A stretch of DNA of 43,798 nt from NCBI GenBank assembly GCA_963575745.1, contig CAUYUJ010014208.1:257501-301298 (forward strand), in the 5' to 3' direction. Below are positions 42,076-43,798 of the stretch, one piece after another. The notes beneath the pieces were generated by a model, which did no database searches, was not told where the DNA came from, and saw nothing but the letters and a program-made list of their open reading frames with translations. This DNA comes from Prorocentrum cordatum (lineage: Eukaryota > Sar > Dinophyceae > Prorocentrales > Prorocentraceae). The position numbers and the translations under genes are program-made. Each line of letters starts with the position of its first letter. Position 1 is the stretch's first letter.

Positions 42076-42794
42076 AATAAAAAGAAGCAGCTGCCGGAGG
42101 TGCCGATGCTGACGGGGCCGCGATGATGGTGCAAGAGGAGGGCGGCGCCGCCGCGAAGGCAGCTGCCGCGAGTGCCGATGCCGTGGCGGCCGCGGGGAAG
42201 CACCAAGATGAGGAGGGGGCCGCCGTGAAGGCAGCTGCCGAGAGGGCCGACGCCGTGGCGGCCGCGGGGAAGCACCAAGATGAGGATGGAGCCGCCGTGA
42301 AGGCAGCTGCCGAGAGGGCCGATGCGGAGGCGGTCGCGAGGAATCACCAAGATGAGGAGGAGGCCGCCGCGAAGGCAGCTGCTGGGAGGGCCGACGCCGA
42401 GGCGGCCGCGAGGAAGCACCAGGAGGAAGAGGCCGCCGCCAAGGCAGCTGCCGAGAGGGCCGATGCCGAGGCGGCGTCGAGGAAGCGCCAAGAGGAGGAG
42501 GCCGCCGCCAAGGCAGCTGCCGCCGCGAAGGAGGCCGAGGCCGCGAGGAAGGCCCAGGAGCAGGAGTGGGCCGCCTTGAAGGCAGCGGCCGAGGAGGTCG
42601 AGGCCGACTCCGCGAAGAAGGCGGCCGCGCTGAAGACGACCGCTGGGAAGAAGAAGGACGCCGCCGCAAAGAAGGCAGCTGCTGAGAAGGATGCAGCTGC
42701 GAAGGCAGCTGCGGCGAAGCTCCTCCAGGGCATGCTGGGCGCGACCCCAGCGGCGGCGGCGTCGAGCTCGTCAGGGGCGACTGCGGGGAGCTGA
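32536..42794 (+). CDS. Large split gene, 11 exons, uncharacterised dinoflagellate-type protein (~1,270 aa)
   Basis: The model joins 32536-32948, 34162-34246, 34809-35758, 36599-36733, 38252-38624, 38915-39007, 39139-39316, 39754-39917, 40314-40468, 40920-41043 and 41642-42794. All ten junctions keep phase. Acceptors are all AG; donors are GT in seven introns and GC in three (introns 2, 8 and 9). The first ten exons give exactly 890 codons. The protein has a Ser/Pro/Arg-rich N-terminus with a small Cys patch, a charged middle with basic nuclear-signal-like stretches, a helical region, a short cupin-like strand motif (EMLYIPPGFVVADKV) and an Ala/Lys/Glu repeat tail. Function unknown. A poly(A) tract breaks the last exon. 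Some junctions, notably introns 5, 8, 9 and 10, have plausible alternatives. Confidence 0.75.
33480..34110. repeat. (GTAT)n satellite in intron 1
   Basis: GTAT/GTAC tetranucleotides with GTGT and GCAT variants for about 630 bp. It also holds perfect GTAC blocks at 33645-33665. Confidence 0.95.
34162..34246 (+). CDS. Exon 2 of the split gene
   Basis: Acceptor GTCAG|C. Reads QRGQKGIYMHQFKFLKYQME then EFGITRDE. Donor GAG|GCTCGC (GC type), phase 0. Intron 1 before it carries a GTAT satellite. Confidence 0.72.
34710..34794. repeat. Long imperfect palindrome in intron 2, just before exon 3
   Basis: The core CAGCAGCAGCAACCT (34741-34755), one G, then its exact reverse complement (34757-34771). Outer arms CCCTCTGCAGCAACC and GGTTGTTGCAGAGGG extend the pairing. 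It ends 14 bases before the exon 3 acceptor. Confidence 0.9.
34809..35758 (+). CDS. Exon 3 of the split gene
   Basis: Acceptor CCGCAG|GCC. Reads ALGRWTRDTAPGSDKETDFN, then SIRVLVAVEDFVCWYDQSRV and KDVRNPKEADLLRYEAELDD. A basic, Lys/Arg-rich stretch follows (GGKRAKAGGG, SGRKRGQEDDDWKSK, SKRTRQDD) with acidic SDDSDVGDGS, then FSDEAAQIVAKFQRKLTKYT and SSIAMLVNNVVSKGCVNQAV. Donor GG|GTGGGT. The alternating basic and acidic patches suggest a nuclear protein, by inference. Confidence 0.82.
35780..36395. repeat. (CTA)n satellite filling intron 3
   Basis: CTA/TAC triplets with CCA, GCT and TTC variants for over 600 bp. Confidence 0.95.
36599..36733 (+). CDS. Exon 4 of the split gene
   Basis: Acceptor GGGGCAG|GGAGG. 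Reads EDRVTPKSLVQYFLWCKDYK, KRNLPTGHASMRSVEAIQVQ, LSEM. Donor GC|GTGTGC. The junction with exon 5 gives a continuous helix-like sequence (LSEMAQKDVTKLEKVIARHD). Confidence 0.78.
37180..38210. other. Intron 4: C/T tracts around a GC-rich open segment
   Basis: CTC tracts occupy about 37185-37370 and 38000-38205. Between them, 37560-37830 is open on plus with RPPHWWKWFRVKLGGKEGPR and CKHLLLVWVDLDGT, which look somewhat protein-like. An extra or alternative exon is possible, but it is not needed for the phase-consistent model. Confidence 0.45.
38252..38624 (+). CDS. Exon 5 of the split gene
   Basis: Acceptor ATCCAG|GCAG. Reads QKDVTKLEKVIARHDDALSE, GVKGFKTMLSSLTKAVG, a Lys-rich helix (REQKKKKDGEAKLKTFVKDL), then GHDFFSATFSCSLKVTGKPF and GVPFFVKDVLFPSALHC. 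Phase-0 donor TGT|GTGCTG is the best fit; one codon either way cannot be excluded. Confidence 0.78.
38755..38895. repeat. (TA)n / TGTA tract in intron 5
   Basis: TATA runs at 38840-38858, flanked by TGTACA-rich words. Confidence 0.85.
38915..39007 (+). CDS. Exon 6 of the split gene
   Basis: Acceptor GGCCAG|TCC. Reads SDQHHVAWVSGSVLGTWQVP then IAVVPLRGAEQ, exactly 31 codons. Donor CAA|GTATTC. Confidence 0.75.
39139..39316 (+). CDS. Exon 7 of the split gene
   Basis: C-rich tract, then acceptor GCGCAG|GAC. Reads DAGEILASVAEKGTAGLLGH, SKSLGGGRKQAPVPSQEAPA and LAEPFAGWHADWKT. Donor ACTG|GTGCTT, phase 1. Confidence 0.78.
39754..39917 (+). CDS. Exon 8 of the split gene
   Basis: Acceptor CGGAG|GTGCG. 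Reads AHATLQAFCDKVFLTYASAG, STHASVEPVMLPTLRYLSAG, SRKLVTMRLEDFCA. The donor used here is GCG|GCATGC (GC type). The joined sequence RLEDFCADFSNFVLKYGGG reads well. Confidence 0.72.
40314..40468 (+). CDS. Exon 9 of the split gene
   Basis: C-rich tract, then acceptor TGCCAG|GAC. Reads DFSNFVLKYGGGDGQVADYN, KIIVLFKFLGAGMEIPADVP, IYTFEQGPQTA. Donor GG|GCAAGG keeps phase. The consensus-like GAG|GTAAGG at 40502 would shift frame into exon 10. Confidence 0.7.
40920..41043 (+). CDS. Exon 10 of the split gene, cupin-like strand motif
   Basis: Reads GAREMLYIPPGFVVADKVSQ, TCWGVRTAAAPQSW and SCTSPS. The stretch LYIPPGFVVADKV followed by a GVR strand resembles the C-terminal strands of cupin or JmjC-like folds, but no metal ligands can be assigned. 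Acceptor at 40919 or 40913; donor TCG|GTGCCC, both phase-consistent. Confidence 0.65.
41044..41641. other. Intron 10; contains a protein-like open stretch
   Basis: The stretch 41415-41560 reads SRISVGNLKEGTALSHGVSA then LASYARMTNVPMQGECLIFC. This could be an extra exon, but no phase-compatible pair of sites was confirmed. Confidence 0.4.
41642..42794 (+). CDS. Exon 11 (last) of the split gene, interrupted by poly(A)
   Basis: Acceptor CCCGTAG|GTT. Reads VPDKAMVDMLVQAWKAADAK and then an Ala/Glu/Lys helix (EEGAAKVAAEDAEAAAKADV). An A-rich tract at about 41859-42088 follows, and the same kind of helix resumes in another frame (AAGGADADGAAMMVQEEGGA). It contains about five 23-24-residue repeats of the type AAVKAAAERADAVAAAGKHQ and ends LLQGMLGATPAAAASSSS, stop at 42792. 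The repeat tail is expected to be a long helix or coiled coil. Confidence 0.78.
41859..42088 (+). repeat. A-rich tract (~230 bp) inside the last exon
   Basis: Nearly pure A with single G, C or T. Flanking GAGGAGGAA and AAGAAGCAG are codons of the same helix. The frame before and after differs by one base, and TAA codons occur inside. Confidence 0.95.
42125..42530 (+). repeat. Coding tandem repeat, 69-72 bp units
   Basis: About five units, each with AAGGCAGCTGCCGAGAGGGC, a GATGCCGAGGCGG-like part and AAGCACCAAGATGAGGAG. In frame, each gives a 23-24-residue Ala-rich helix repeat. Confidence 0.92.
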
Positions 42795-43023
42795 ACTAGT
42801 GATCTCTTGTGAGGTGGGCTTCTAGAAGGGCGCTCGAGCGCCCCAGCGCGCTCGGGCGCGGCGCGGCCTCGTCGTGCAGTCAAGGCGCTGACATAAGGAA
42901 CAGTTTGCAGTTTGGGTTTGGAAGGGGCTCGATGCTCCATATATCCCCCCAGTGCTGTTCCTCTTGCCTCCCTGGGGTGCGGAGGCGCTTGCAGGGCCAA
43001 GAATTCAAGGGCATAAAAAATTA
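42795..43023. other. 3' flank of the split gene; no gene seen
   Basis: GC-rich downstream sequence ending in AATTCAAGGGCATAAAAAATT before the TIR element. Confidence 0.4.
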
Positions 43024-43170
43024 CCCTACCCTGGTTTACGAGGCGCTGTGCGCTAAAAATCCTGTGTGCTGACAGTGTAAACCCTGCGTGATGTGCCGCG
43101 TCCTGGCGGCTCTAGACATTGGGGGTCCCCAGGAGGTTCACAGACCACGCGCGTGTAACCCAGGGTAGGG
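43024..43170. mobile_element. Small TIR element, copy 2 (147 bp)
   Basis: Begins CCCTACCCTGGTTTACG and ends TGTAACCCAGGGTAGGG, a near-perfect inverted pair. Same family as 22073-22206. The core has no ORF. Flanks are AT-rich (AAAAAATTA, TCGTTTTTTTT). Confidence 0.82.
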
Positions 43171-43500
43171 TCGTTTTTTTTTCATCCCTTGTAGCGTTCC
43201 TTCTTCAGCGGTCCGACTGTAGTGCGCGGCGTGTGCTGGCGCTTCCCCCTCGAGCAGGGGCTCATATGGGGCTCCAGGTTAGCGGCGCGGCGGCGGGCTG
43301 GGCCAGGGCAGCCGCCGCCGTCGTAGGCATCAGCTCTAAATCCCGATTTAAATAACACCACCGCCACCACCACCACCCATCATCGCCATCATCATCACCA
43401 CAGGGATGAGCTGATTGCACAGTGCACTCGGCAAATCGTGCTACTTTATCGGGTGCAAGGGCACCCGCCACCGCCGCCCCAGGAAGCTGATAGCACGCGC
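43171..43500. other. No gene seen; short (CAC/CAT)n near 43358-43400
   Basis: Includes a short CCACCACC and CATCATCA tract. The short frames are not protein-like. Confidence 0.4.
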
Positions 43501-43504
43501 GGCT

Positions 43505-43635
43505 GGATTCAGGAGGAGGGGGAGAAGGAGGAGGAGGAGGAGGAGGAGGAGGAGGAGGAGGAGGAGTAGGAGGAGGAGGAGTGGGAGGAGGATGAGGAGG
43601 AGGAGGAGGAGGAGGAGGAGGAGGAGGAGGAGGGA
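43505..43635. repeat. (GAG)n microsatellite
   Basis: Near-perfect GAG/GGA triplets. The poly-Pro and poly-Ser minus frames here are artefacts. Just outside, TGGCGGGAGGGCC occurs twice (about 43640 and 43682). Confidence 0.95.
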
Positions 43636-43798
43636 GGTTCCTGGCGGGAGGGCCAATCACGCCGCGCGCGGTCAGCTTCTTGGCGGGAGGGCCGTCGGCA
43701 GCTCGGCGCGAGGCTCGAGCCGAGGCTCGAGACACGTGGAGCGGCGCCCTGCGCTGCTTCCTGGCGCAGGGCACGAAGCGCGTCGCGCAAAAACGGCG

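Overview
The window reads as nuclear DNA of a core dinoflagellate, probably Prorocentrum-like. The order is strongly supported; the genus is inference. Grounds: GC-rich background with very long trinucleotide satellites, one gene split into about 11 short exons whose introns use GT or GC donors, remnants of a tyrosine-recombinase (DIRS-like) retroelement, a near-match to the dinoflagellate trans-spliced leader upstream of an intronless gene, and tandem near-identical gene copies. Nothing looks bacterial: no operons or Shine-Dalgarno spacing.

Layout. 1-2.6 kb (minus): a large intronless uncharacterised Cys-rich protein, frameshifted near 539-542 and running off the left edge. 2.7-7.6 kb: TAC, CAT and GAG satellites, four diverged repeats and a foldback element. 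7.8-9.1 kb (minus): a decayed reading frame. 9.7-10.6 kb: an EcoRI-rich minisatellite with a recent 205-bp higher-order duplication. 11.5-14.6 kb (minus): a tandem duplication of a PMR5/TBL-type PC-esterase. Copy A has an altered active-site motif and an early stop. Copy B keeps the canonical motif but is frameshifted. A spliced-leader-like relic lies upstream of copy A. 15.9-17.6 kb (minus): RNase H then tyrosine recombinase of a DIRS-like retroelement, degenerate. 17.7-22.4 kb: polypyrimidine, polypurine and A-rich tracts, two small TIR elements and one small acidic ORF whose ATG lies in a TIR. 22.4-23.7 kb (plus): a possible gene cut by a 100-base assembly gap. 23.8-32.5 kb: mostly satellites, including a 1.4-kb T-rich island with an 11-bp tandem repeat. 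32.5-42.8 kb (plus): one large split gene, reconstructed here as 11 phase-compatible exons (890 codons before the last exon, plus an Ala/Lys/Glu-rich repeat tail). 43.0-43.2 kb: a second copy of one TIR element.

The genes do not form a pathway. The useful biology is structural: three intronless loci (two of them tandem copies) next to a gene with many introns, consistent with recycling of spliced-leader mRNA into the genome; complementary decay of duplicated esterases; mobile-element remnants; and introns filled with C/T or CTA satellites. Exon limits and functions come from reading alone, without alignment or transcripts.
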